Assembly: GCA_964019425.1 (NCBI GenBank)
Contig: OZ025800.1
Location: 507,501-571,500, forward strand
Direction of reading: 5' to 3'
DNA: 64,000 nt
Origin: Flectonema sp. DT1601
Taxonomy: Eukaryota; Euglenozoa; Diplonemea; Diplonemida; Diplonemidae
Position numbers and translations under genes: made by a program. The first letter of the stretch is position 1. Every line of letters begins with the position of its first letter. The notes below the pieces were generated by a model. It saw only the letters and a list, made by a program, of their open reading frames with translations. It did no database searches and was not told the DNA's origin. Shown piece by piece: positions 27,581 through 37,660 of this stretch.

Positions 27581-29680
27581 ATGAGAACGGCCGCTTTGAT
27601 GATGATGGCGTCGCTGACGCCCATGGTGGTGGGAGTGCCAGCTGATGTTGTTACGAACGACATCAGGACTTGCAACACGGACGCTGACTGTCGCACTTTC
27701 GGTGCCACGGCAGCAACGTGCGCCACGGATAAGATCTGTGCTACTGCCTCATGCACTTACTACGGTGCTGGAGCCGCTAACGTTCTGAGGACCTGCGCAT
27801 CGTCGCCGACGGGCGCGGAGACGGTGACGCTATACTACATCCTGAACAACGTCGCTGGTACCGGTGCGACGGCGGCGAGGGTGATTAACTGCGATAACGC
27901 CGGTACCTTCACCGCGCCATACGACGCGTTGATCAAGGGTACTGGTGTGATGGGCGGTTTCTCTACCGCTGAGAAAGCAACCATTGATATTGTCCACATT
28001 TGCAACAAGCCAACGACGGGCGCTCACACCCTCAGGACCTCCATTAAGGTGACGGTCCAGATCACCAACCTGATTTCGACCACTGCCTCCGTCGGAGACC
28101 TCTACAGAAAGCTGGGAGCTAACCTCAACACCGTGCTTGCCGCATCATCGGACACCAACTTGAACCACGTTGGGATAGTCGACACCCTCCACACCATCAC
28201 CGACAAGGCGGCGCCTTCCTACTGCGCAGCAGGGACCTCCAACGCCGCGGTCACCCTTCCGTTCGCCAACAACTTCCTCGCGGCGACCGGCGATGATCTG
28301 TGCAAGATTGTCCAGTGCAACACCGGATACACATTCGACAGGTCGCTGGCAATCCCAACGTGCGAAGGACCTGGCCAGGCATTGTCAAACGCGGCGGCGA
28401 CCTGCACAACCAACGCGCACTGCCAGAAGTACGGACAGACCGGTGGTGTGTGTGACTCCACCACCACCCCGACTTACAAGTGTACCGTTGCGGGAGCAGG
28501 TACTACCGCGTGCACCTTCTTCGCGGCCAACAACCAGGAGCTTCCGCTGTGCGCTGCCACGGTGGCACCTGCTGCCCAGAAGATTATCCTTTACTACATT
28601 CTGAGAAACACTAACATGGTTGGTGCCTCTGCGAGGACTGTCGACTGCACGAAGGTTGCCGAGTTCACTGCCAAGTACGATACGTTGATCAAGGGCACTA
28701 CAGCGTTGGGTAGGTTCACCACTGTTGAGGCGGCCACTGCCAACATCGTCCACAGCTGCATCACCACCGGAACCGTTCACTCGCTCCGCACCTCGATCAA
28801 GGTTGAGGTGTCGATCTCGAACTTGTTGGGAACGACGTGGGGGAACTACGCTAACCTGGCGCTCAACATCAACCAGCTTTTGGCGACCAGCACGGACGCG
28901 GCGCTGAACGCCGTCGGTGGAGTCGCGACCGTGCACTTGGGTACGGAGGATGCATACAAGGGCTTGTGCCCAGTTACCGGCAACGACAACACGAAGGTCC
29001 CAATGTCTACCACTCCGGTCTCCCCAACAGCAGCCAACAGAGGGTGCACGGTCGTCGCGTGCAACACCGGTTACGAAATCAACACCAGCGGAGCCTGCGT
29101 CGTGACCTCTACCCCTACTCCAACCACCACCGCGACTCCGGGCACCACGGGCGTGGCTACTCCTCTCACGTTCTCGTTTGACGCCACCGCCGAAATTGCT
29201 GTTCTCGCCGCCTCGACTGCAAGCTTCAGGACGACCGCGGCTACCGCGTTGGGAGGAACCGCCACCTGCGTCAGCATGTGCCCGACCGCCGGAGGCCGGT
29301 GCTACACCTGCGCGGGAGTCATTATCGGCAGAGAGGCTTCGGTCTTGGTCGCCGCGAAGTACAGAGTGAACCTGAGCGGTACCACCAACCACGCAACCAC
29401 CGCCAACGCCCTCACCGCTCTCAACACCGCGCTGAGGGCCTTGTTCGCAGCGAACACCGCTATTGTGTACTCAGACAACAGCGTCTTGGTTTTCTTCACC
29501 AGCGACAGCGACGATGGTTTGTCCGGTGGGGCTATTGCCGGTATCGTTATCGGTTGCGTGGCGTTCGTCGTGATCGTCGTCGTGATCGTCTACTGCCTTT
29601 GCTGCAAGGCTGCTCCGGAATCCGACTCAGCTGACTCGGATTCGGATGCCAAGAAGGAAACCAACCCTGACCAGGTGTAA
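27581..29680 (+). CDS. Array surface protein, copy 1
   Basis: 699 residues, unknown family, paralogue of the protein at 12221. The start chosen is MRTAALMMMASLTPMVVG, a clear signal peptide (1-19). The frame is open upstream, but that sequence differs between copy 1 and copies 2-4 and contains the splice-acceptor region (AG at 27526). Two Cys modules (about 24-255 and 260-500) each carry T-C-x-T-x-A-D/H-C, an LYYIL strand, LRTSIKVxVxIxNL and C-x-x-V-x-C-N-T-G-Y. A Thr/Pro-rich linker, a third partial module, an Asp/Ser stalk (SDSDDGLSGGAIAGIVIG), a TM helix (about 649-672) and an acidic tail ending NPDQV follow. Codons end mostly in C or G, suggesting high expression. Likely an abundant surface coat or receptor protein (inference). 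Confidence 0.88.
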   Translation: MRTAALMMMASLTPMVVGVPADVVTNDIRTCNTDADCRTFGATAATCATDKICATASCTYYGAGAANVLRTCASSPTGAETVTLYYILNNVAGTGATAARVINCDNAGTFTAPYDALIKGTGVMGGFSTAEKATIDIVHICNKPTTGAHTLRTSIKVTVQITNLISTTASVGDLYRKLGANLNTVLAASSDTNLNHVGIVDTLHTITDKAAPSYCAAGTSNAAVTLPFANNFLAATGDDLCKIVQCNTGYTFDRSLAIPTCEGPGQALSNAAATCTTNAHCQKYGQTGGVCDSTTTPTYKCTVAGAGTTACTFFAANNQELPLCAATVAPAAQKIILYYILRNTNMVGASARTVDCTKVAEFTAKYDTLIKGTTALGRFTTVEAATANIVHSCITTGTVHSLRTSIKVEVSISNLLGTTWGNYANLALNINQLLATSTDAALNAVGGVATVHLGTEDAYKGLCPVTGNDNTKVPMSTTPVSPTAANRGCTVVACNTGYEINTSGACVVTSTPTPTTTATPGTTGVATPLTFSFDATAEIAVLAASTASFRTTAATALGGTATCVSMCPTAGGRCYTCAGVIIGREASVLVAAKYRVNLSGTTNHATTANALTALNTALRALFAANTAIVYSDNSVLVFFTSDSDDGLSGGAIAGIVIGCVAFVVIVVVIVYCLCCKAAPESDSADSDSDAKKETNPDQV

Positions 29681-30871
29681 GAAGCTCGTCTTTTGTATTC
29701 TTGCGAACGAATGCTTTTGCTCCCACCCTCCCACCCGACTTCCACCACGGGAAAAGAATTTGAAATAAAGTGTACGTTGTTGAGCAGCAGTCTTGCGAGG
29801 ACCGGGTTCTGGCAACATGGGACTCCCTCCTCCCGCGAAGGGTGGACATGAAAATGAAAAGGTTTGGCGTGACCCGTTTCGTTCCCTCTCTCAACACGCC
29901 GAACAACTGCGGGGGCCGCTGGAAGGAGAAAAGAGGTGATGGCTTATTCCCGATGTCGGTGTGTCGCTTCCGCTAGTGCGGTCCTTTGAATTAAAAAGCA
30001 CAAGACACAGTCACCATGCACTGAAGTGAAGCGCGCTGTCTTTGTGTATTTGCTTGTGTGAGATCGTTTCGTGAACCGTTGGTAAGACTCGGCATCTTTG
30101 AGAGCCGAGTTCCAACGACGGGGGACGACTCGCGGGGGTAAACATGGAAAGGAAGGCAAGGCGTGTGCACGATAATAATAGCAAACAAAAAAAAAGAGGA
30201 GGTGTTTTGAAAGATGTATGTCTTCGAATGCCGCTTCTTTTTCTTTCTTTCTTTTTCTTCTTCGCCCCTTTATTGGGGCAAGTCCAGCCTGTGCGCCGGC
30301 GGCTTAACTCAGATGAGGAATAAGAGGCGGAGACGATCTCTGCTGTGAAGCGAAAAGACCAGCATCTCTCCCGATAGTGCCAAGAGAGAAAAAGAAAAGA
30401 AAAAAAAAAAAAGAAAGGGAGATCCGAAAAGAAGGATCTGAACGACAATTGTTAACTGTGCAAACTAACTGCTTTTGGAGTGTGATGTGTGCTGAATAAT
30501 GCATTCTGATTTTTGTACAGATCAAACATGAGATGGTGTTTCGCGACCGGGCGTGTTGTGTGTCTCCCTGTCTAGGCGGCGCAATGTGTTTCCGCTGTTG
30601 AATTGCTTCTTGGGACGGATTGCCACCTTGTTCTTGGTGTGTGTGTGTGTGTTGTCGCCATTGTGTGCTGACTGGACACGAATAGAGGGGAATTCGGCTG
30701 GCTTGTTGGACATGGTGATCGAGCGTGAACGCGGAGACGACCACGGATGAACCCGTGGCTGGGTGGGGGGGGAGGGGGGAAACGCTTGACGGGGGACCGA
30801 AGTGGTGCCGAACCGGCAGGGTGTGTGCGTCGCCGCGGGTCGCGACCTCGCCAGCCGGGGAGGCCTCTTAT
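29681..30871. other. Array spacer 1
   Basis: G+C-rich intergenic spacer repeated at 33041-34231 and 36401-37591. It contains an AATAAA just after the gene (about 29765), and a compound hairpin at 30077-30117 (outer stem CGTTGG/CCAACG, inner ACTCGGC/GCCGAGT). It also has GCCCC-TTTATT-GGGGC at 30264-30279, AGATCC/GGATCT at 30420-30439, a GT run near 30640 and a G run near 30767. A leader-style acceptor TTTTTGTACAG ends at 30520 and the gene-proximal one TTTCCTTGTTGGCAG at 30886. No protein gene is convincing. Confidence 0.7.
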
Positions 30872-30940
30872 TTTCCTTGTTGGCAGACGGGAAGTTACGG
30901 TTTTCATCATCATATTGTCCAGTTTGTGAAACACACTAAA

Positions 30941-33040
30941 ATGAGAACGGCCGCTTTGATGATGATGGCGTCGCTGACGCCCATGGTGGTGGGAGTGCCA
31001 GCTGATGTTGTTACGAACGACATCAGGACTTGCAACACGGACGCTGACTGTCGCACTTTCGGTGCCACGGCAGCAACGTGCGCCACGGATAAGATCTGTG
31101 CTACTGCCTCATGCACTTACTACGGTGCTGGAGCCGCTAACGTTCTGAGGACCTGCGCATCGTCGCCGACGGGCGCGGAGACGGTGACGCTATACTACAT
31201 CCTGAACAACGTCGCTGGTACCGGTGCGACGGCGGCGAGGGTGATTAACTGCGATAACGCCGGTACCTTCACCGCGCCATACGACGCGTTGATCAAGGGT
31301 ACTGGTGTGATGGGCGGTTTCTCTACCGCTGAGAAAGCAACCATTGATATTGTCCACATTTGCAACAAGCCAACGACGGGCGCTCACACCCTCAGGACCT
31401 CCATTAAGGTGACGGTCCAGATCACCAACCTGATTTCGACCACTGCCTCCGTCGGAGACCTCTACAGAAAGCTGGGAGCTAACCTCAACACCGTGCTTGC
31501 CGCATCATCGGACACCAACTTGAACCACGTTGGGATAGTCGACACCCTCCACACCATCACCGACAAGGCGGCGCCTTCCTACTGCGCAGCAGGGACCTCC
31601 AACGCCGCGGTCACCCTTCCGTTCGCCAACAACTTCCTCGCGGCGACCGGCGATGATCTGTGCAAGATTGTCCAGTGCAACACCGGATACACATTCGACA
31701 GGTCGCTGGCAATCCCAACGTGCGAAGGACCTGGCCAGGCATTGTCAAACGCGGCGGCGACCTGCACAACCAACGCGCACTGCCAGAAGTACGGACAGAC
31801 CGGTGGTGTGTGTGACTCCACCACCACCCCGACTTACAAGTGTACCGTTGCGGGAGCAGGTACTACCGCGTGCACCTTCTTCGCGGCCAACAACCAGGAG
31901 CTTCCGCTGTGCGCTGCCACGGTGGCACCTGCTGCCCAGAAGATTATCCTTTACTACATTCTGAGAAACACTAACATGGTTGGTGCCTCTGCGAGGACTG
32001 TCGACTGCACGAAGGTTGCCGAGTTCACTGCCAAGTACGATACGTTGATCAAGGGCACTACAGCGTTGGGTAGGTTCACCACTGTTGAGGCGGCCACTGC
32101 CAACATCGTCCACAGCTGCATCACCACCGGAACCGTTCACTCGCTCCGCACCTCGATCAAGGTTGAGGTGTCGATCTCGAACTTGTTGGGAACGACGTGG
32201 GGGAACTACGCTAACCTGGCGCTCAACATCAACCAGCTTTTGGCGACCAGCACGGACGCGGCGCTGAACGCCGTCGGTGGAGTCGCGACCGTGCACTTGG
32301 GTACGGAGGATGCATACAAGGGCTTGTGCCCAGTTACCGGCAACGACAACACGAAGGTCCCAATGTCTACCACTCCGGTCTCCCCAACAGCAGCCAACAG
32401 AGGGTGCACGGTCGTCGCGTGCAACACCGGTTACGAAATCAACACCAGCGGAGCCTGCGTCGTGACCTCTACCCCTACTCCAACCACCACCGCGACTCCG
32501 GGCACCACGGGCGTGGCTACTCCTCTCACGTTCTCGTTTGACGCCACCGCCGAAATTGCTGTTCTCGCCGCCTCGACTGCAAGCTTCAGGACGACCGCGG
32601 CTACCGCGTTGGGAGGAACCGCCACCTGCGTCAGCATGTGCCCGACCGCCGGAGGCCGGTGCTACACCTGCGCGGGAGTCATTATCGGCAGAGAGGCTTC
32701 GGTCTTGGTCGCCGCGAAGTACAGAGTGAACCTGAGCGGTACCACCAACCACGCAACCACCGCCAACGCCCTCACCGCTCTCAACACCGCGCTGAGGGCC
32801 TTGTTCGCAGCGAACACCGCTATTGTGTACTCAGACAACAGCGTCTTGGTTTTCTTCACCAGCGACAGCGACGATGGTTTGTCCGGTGGGGCTATTGCCG
32901 GTATCGTTATCGGTTGCGTGGCGTTCGTCGTGATCGTCGTCGTGATCGTCTACTGCCTTTGCTGCAAGGCTGCTCCGGAATCCGACTCAGCTGACTCGGA
33001 TTCGGATGCCAAGAAGGAAACCAACCCTGACCAGGTGTAA
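30941..33040 (+). CDS. Array surface protein, copy 2
   Basis: Identical protein to copy 1 (699 residues), and by eye identical in DNA. An in-frame upstream extension of 72 codons exists in this and later copies, but not in the same form in copy 1. It precedes the acceptor-like TTGGCAG, and would bury the signal peptide, so I reject it. Same direction and spacing as its neighbours. Confidence 0.88.
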   Translation: MRTAALMMMASLTPMVVGVPADVVTNDIRTCNTDADCRTFGATAATCATDKICATASCTYYGAGAANVLRTCASSPTGAETVTLYYILNNVAGTGATAARVINCDNAGTFTAPYDALIKGTGVMGGFSTAEKATIDIVHICNKPTTGAHTLRTSIKVTVQITNLISTTASVGDLYRKLGANLNTVLAASSDTNLNHVGIVDTLHTITDKAAPSYCAAGTSNAAVTLPFANNFLAATGDDLCKIVQCNTGYTFDRSLAIPTCEGPGQALSNAAATCTTNAHCQKYGQTGGVCDSTTTPTYKCTVAGAGTTACTFFAANNQELPLCAATVAPAAQKIILYYILRNTNMVGASARTVDCTKVAEFTAKYDTLIKGTTALGRFTTVEAATANIVHSCITTGTVHSLRTSIKVEVSISNLLGTTWGNYANLALNINQLLATSTDAALNAVGGVATVHLGTEDAYKGLCPVTGNDNTKVPMSTTPVSPTAANRGCTVVACNTGYEINTSGACVVTSTPTPTTTATPGTTGVATPLTFSFDATAEIAVLAASTASFRTTAATALGGTATCVSMCPTAGGRCYTCAGVIIGREASVLVAAKYRVNLSGTTNHATTANALTALNTALRALFAANTAIVYSDNSVLVFFTSDSDDGLSGGAIAGIVIGCVAFVVIVVVIVYCLCCKAAPESDSADSDSDAKKETNPDQV

Positions 33041-34231
33041 GAAGCTCGTCTTTTGTATTCTTGCGAACGAATGCTTTTGCTCCCACCCTCCCACCCGACT
33101 TCCACCACGGGAAAAGAATTTGAAATAAAGTGTACGTTGTTGAGCAGCAGTCTTGCGAGGACCGGGTTCTGGCAACATGGGACTCCCTCCTCCCGCGAAG
33201 GGTGGACATGAAAATGAAAAGGTTTGGCGTGACCCGTTTCGTTCCCTCTCTCAACACGCCGAACAACTGCGGGGGCCGCTGGAAGGAGAAAAGAGGTGAT
33301 GGCTTATTCCCGATGTCGGTGTGTCGCTTCCGCTAGTGCGGTCCTTTGAATTAAAAAGCACAAGACACAGTCACCATGCACTGAAGTGAAGCGCGCTGTC
33401 TTTGTGTATTTGCTTGTGTGAGATCGTTTCGTGAACCGTTGGTAAGACTCGGCATCTTTGAGAGCCGAGTTCCAACGACGGGGGACGACTCGCGGGGGTA
33501 AACATGGAAAGGAAGGCAAGGCGTGTGCACGATAATAATAGCAAACAAAAAAAAAGAGGAGGTGTTTTGAAAGATGTATGTCTTCGAATGCCGCTTCTTT
33601 TTCTTTCTTTCTTTTTCTTCTTCGCCCCTTTATTGGGGCAAGTCCAGCCTGTGCGCCGGCGGCTTAACTCAGATGAGGAATAAGAGGCGGAGACGATCTC
33701 TGCTGTGAAGCGAAAAGACCAGCATCTCTCCCGATAGTGCCAAGAGAGAAAAAGAAAAGAAAAAAAAAAAAAGAAAGGGAGATCCGAAAAGAAGGATCTG
33801 AACGACAATTGTTAACTGTGCAAACTAACTGCTTTTGGAGTGTGATGTGTGCTGAATAATGCATTCTGATTTTTGTACAGATCAAACATGAGATGGTGTT
33901 TCGCGACCGGGCGTGTTGTGTGTCTCCCTGTCTAGGCGGCGCAATGTGTTTCCGCTGTTGAATTGCTTCTTGGGACGGATTGCCACCTTGTTCTTGGTGT
34001 GTGTGTGTGTGTTGTCGCCATTGTGTGCTGACTGGACACGAATAGAGGGGAATTCGGCTGGCTTGTTGGACATGGTGATCGAGCGTGAACGCGGAGACGA
34101 CCACGGATGAACCCGTGGCTGGGTGGGGGGGGAGGGGGGAAACGCTTGACGGGGGACCGAAGTGGTGCCGAACCGGCAGGGTGTGTGCGTCGCCGCGGGT
34201 CGCGACCTCGCCAGCCGGGGAGGCCTCTTAT
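33041..34231. other. Array spacer 2
   Basis: No differences seen from spacer 1, hairpins included. No gene. Confidence 0.7.
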
Positions 34232-34300
34232 TTTCCTTGTTGGCAGACGGGAAGTTACGGTTTTCATCATCATATTGTCCAGTTTGTGAAACACACTAAA

Positions 34301-36400
34301 ATGAGAACGGCCGCTTTGATGATGATGGCGTCGCTGACGCCCATGGTGGTGGGAGTGCCAGCTGATGTTGTTACGAACGACATCAGGACTTGCAACACGG
34401 ACGCTGACTGTCGCACTTTCGGTGCCACGGCAGCAACGTGCGCCACGGATAAGATCTGTGCTACTGCCTCATGCACTTACTACGGTGCTGGAGCCGCTAA
34501 CGTTCTGAGGACCTGCGCATCGTCGCCGACGGGCGCGGAGACGGTGACGCTATACTACATCCTGAACAACGTCGCTGGTACCGGTGCGACGGCGGCGAGG
34601 GTGATTAACTGCGATAACGCCGGTACCTTCACCGCGCCATACGACGCGTTGATCAAGGGTACTGGTGTGATGGGCGGTTTCTCTACCGCTGAGAAAGCAA
34701 CAATTGATATTGTCCACATTTGCAACAAGCCAACGACGGGCGCTCACACCCTCAGGACCTCCATTAAGGTGACGGTCCAGATCACCAACCTGATTTCGAC
34801 CACTGCCTCCGTCGGAGACCTCTACAGAAAGCTGGGAGCTAACCTCAACACCGTGCTTGCCGCATCATCGGACACCAACTTGAACCACGTTGGGATAGTC
34901 GACACCCTCCACACCATCACCGACAAGGCGGCGCCTTCCTACTGCGCAGCAGGGACCTCCAACGCCGCGGTCACCCTTCCGTTCGCCAACAACTTCCTCG
35001 CGGCGACCGGCGATGATCTGTGCAAGATTGTCCAGTGCAACACCGGATACACATTCGACAGGTCGCTGGCAATCCCAACGTGCGAAGGACCTGGCCAGGC
35101 ATTGTCAAACGCGGCGGCGACCTGCACAACCAACGCGCACTGCCAGAAGTACGGACAGACCGGTGGTGTGTGTGACTCCACCACCACCCCGACTTACAAG
35201 TGTACCGTTGCGGGAGCAGGTACTACCGCGTGCACCTTCTTCGCGGCCAACAACCAGGAGCTTCCGCTGTGCGCTGCCACGGTGGCACCTGCTGCCCAGA
35301 AGATTATCCTTTACTACATTCTGAGAAACACTAACATGGTTGGTGCCTCTGCGAGGACTGTCGACTGCACGAAGGTTGCCGAGTTCACTGCCAAGTACGA
35401 TACGTTGATCAAGGGCACTACAGCGTTGGGTAGGTTCACCACTGTTGAGGCGGCCACTGCCAACATCGTCCACAGCTGCATCACCACCGGAACCGTTCAC
35501 TCGCTCCGCACCTCGATCAAGGTTGAGGTGTCGATCTCGAACTTGTTGGGAACGACGTGGGGGAACTACGCTAACCTGGCGCTCAACATCAACCAGCTTT
35601 TGGCGACCAGCACGGACGCGGCGCTGAACGCCGTCGGTGGAGTCGCGACCGTGCACTTGGGTACGGAGGATGCATACAAGGGCTTGTGCCCAGTTACCGG
35701 CAACGACAACACGAAGGTCCCAATGTCTACCACTCCGGTCTCCCCAACAGCAGCCAACAGAGGGTGCACGGTCGTCGCGTGCAACACCGGTTACGAAATC
35801 AACACCAGCGGAGCCTGCGTCGTGACCTCTACCCCTACTCCAACCACCACCGCGACTCCGGGCACCACGGGCGTGGCTACTCCTCTCACGTTCTCGTTTG
35901 ACGCCACCGCCGAAATTGCTGTTCTCGCCGCCTCGACTGCAAGCTTCAGGACGACCGCGGCTACCGCGTTGGGAGGAACCGCCACCTGCGTCAGCATGTG
36001 CCCGACCGCCGGAGGCCGGTGCTACACCTGCGCGGGAGTCATTATCGGCAGAGAGGCTTCGGTCTTGGTCGCCGCGAAGTACAGAGTGAACCTGAGCGGT
36101 ACCACCAACCACGCAACCACCGCCAACGCCCTCACCGCTCTCAACACCGCGCTGAGGGCCTTGTTCGCAGCGAACACCGCTATTGTGTACTCAGACAACA
36201 GCGTCTTGGTTTTCTTCACCAGCGACAGCGACGATGGTTTGTCCGGTGGGGCTATTGCCGGTATCGTTATCGGTTGCGTGGCGTTCGTCGTGATCGTCGT
36301 CGTGATCGTCTACTGCCTTTGCTGCAAGGCTGCTCCGGAATCCGACTCAGCTGACTCGGATTCGGATGCCAAGAAGGAAACCAACCCTGACCAGGTGTAA
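34301..36400 (+). CDS. Array surface protein, copy 3
   Basis: Same 699-residue protein. Carries A at 34702 where copies 1 and 2 have C at the equivalent base, a silent change in Thr134. It shares this with copy 4. Confidence 0.88.
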   Translation: MRTAALMMMASLTPMVVGVPADVVTNDIRTCNTDADCRTFGATAATCATDKICATASCTYYGAGAANVLRTCASSPTGAETVTLYYILNNVAGTGATAARVINCDNAGTFTAPYDALIKGTGVMGGFSTAEKATIDIVHICNKPTTGAHTLRTSIKVTVQITNLISTTASVGDLYRKLGANLNTVLAASSDTNLNHVGIVDTLHTITDKAAPSYCAAGTSNAAVTLPFANNFLAATGDDLCKIVQCNTGYTFDRSLAIPTCEGPGQALSNAAATCTTNAHCQKYGQTGGVCDSTTTPTYKCTVAGAGTTACTFFAANNQELPLCAATVAPAAQKIILYYILRNTNMVGASARTVDCTKVAEFTAKYDTLIKGTTALGRFTTVEAATANIVHSCITTGTVHSLRTSIKVEVSISNLLGTTWGNYANLALNINQLLATSTDAALNAVGGVATVHLGTEDAYKGLCPVTGNDNTKVPMSTTPVSPTAANRGCTVVACNTGYEINTSGACVVTSTPTPTTTATPGTTGVATPLTFSFDATAEIAVLAASTASFRTTAATALGGTATCVSMCPTAGGRCYTCAGVIIGREASVLVAAKYRVNLSGTTNHATTANALTALNTALRALFAANTAIVYSDNSVLVFFTSDSDDGLSGGAIAGIVIGCVAFVVIVVVIVYCLCCKAAPESDSADSDSDAKKETNPDQV

Positions 36401-37591
36401 GAAGCTCGTCTTTTGTATTCTTGCGAACGAATGCTTTTGCTCCCACCCTCCCACCCGACTTCCACCACGGGAAAAGAATTTGAAATAAAGTGTACGTTGT
36501 TGAGCAGCAGTCTTGCGAGGACCGGGTTCTGGCAACATGGGACTCCCTCCTCCCGCGAAGGGTGGACATGAAAATGAAAAGGTTTGGCGTGACCCGTTTC
36601 GTTCCCTCTCTCAACACGCCGAACAACTGCGGGGGCCGCTGGAAGGAGAAAAGAGGTGATGGCTTATTCCCGATGTCGGTGTGTCGCTTCCGCTAGTGCG
36701 GTCCTTTGAATTAAAAAGCACAAGACACAGTCACCATGCACTGAAGTGAAGCGCGCTGTCTTTGTGTATTTGCTTGTGTGAGATCGTTTCGTGAACCGTT
36801 GGTAAGACTCGGCATCTTTGAGAGCCGAGTTCCAACGACGGGGGACGACTCGCGGGGGTAAACATGGAAAGGAAGGCAAGGCGTGTGCACGATAATAATA
36901 GCAAACAAAAAAAAAGAGGAGGTGTTTTGAAAGATGTATGTCTTCGAATGCCGCTTCTTTTTCTTTCTTTCTTTTTCTTCTTCGCCCCTTTATTGGGGCA
37001 AGTCCAGCCTGTGCGCCGGCGGCTTAACTCAGATGAGGAATAAGAGGCGGAGACGATCTCTGCTGTGAAGCGAAAAGACCAGCATCTCTCCCGATAGTGC
37101 CAAGAGAGAAAAAGAAAAGAAAAAAAAAAAAAGAAAGGGAGATCCGAAAAGAAGGATCTGAACGACAATTGTTAACTGTGCAAACTAACTGCTTTTGGAG
37201 TGTGATGTGTGCTGAATAATGCATTCTGATTTTTGTACAGATCAAACATGAGATGGTGTTTCGCGACCGGGCGTGTTGTGTGTCTCCCTGTCTAGGCGGC
37301 GCAATGTGTTTCCGCTGTTGAATTGCTTCTTGGGACGGATTGCCACCTTGTTCTTGGTGTGTGTGTGTGTGTTGTCGCCATTGTGTGCTGACTGGACACG
37401 AATAGAGGGGAATTCGGCTGGCTTGTTGGACATGGTGATCGAGCGTGAACGCGGAGACGACCACGGATGAACCCGTGGCTGGGTGGGGGGGGAGGGGGGA
37501 AACGCTTGACGGGGGACCGAAGTGGTGCCGAACCGGCAGGGTGTGTGCGTCGCCGCGGGTCGCGACCTCGCCAGCCGGGGAGGCCTCTTAT
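36401..37591. other. Array spacer 3
   Basis: No differences seen from the other spacers. No gene. Confidence 0.7.
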
Positions 37592-37660
37592 TTTCCTTGT
37601 TGGCAGACGGGAAGTTACGGTTTTCATCATCATATTGTCCAGTTTGTGAAACACACTAAA

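Noticed and set aside
28385-29392. 335-codon minus-strand frame, repeated in each array unit
   Set aside because: It is antisense to the array gene, with Arg/Gly/Ser-biased composition caused by the G+C-rich codons on the other strand, and no domain.
30214-30520. Possible intron in the array spacer (GTATGT at 30216, acceptor at 30520)
   Set aside because: No exon with coding potential or known RNA on either side; the acceptor resembles the leader class, not the cis class.
30725-30940. N-terminal extension of array copies 2-4
   Set aside because: Not shared by copy 1, precedes the splice-acceptor-like TTGGCAG, and would hide a good signal peptide.
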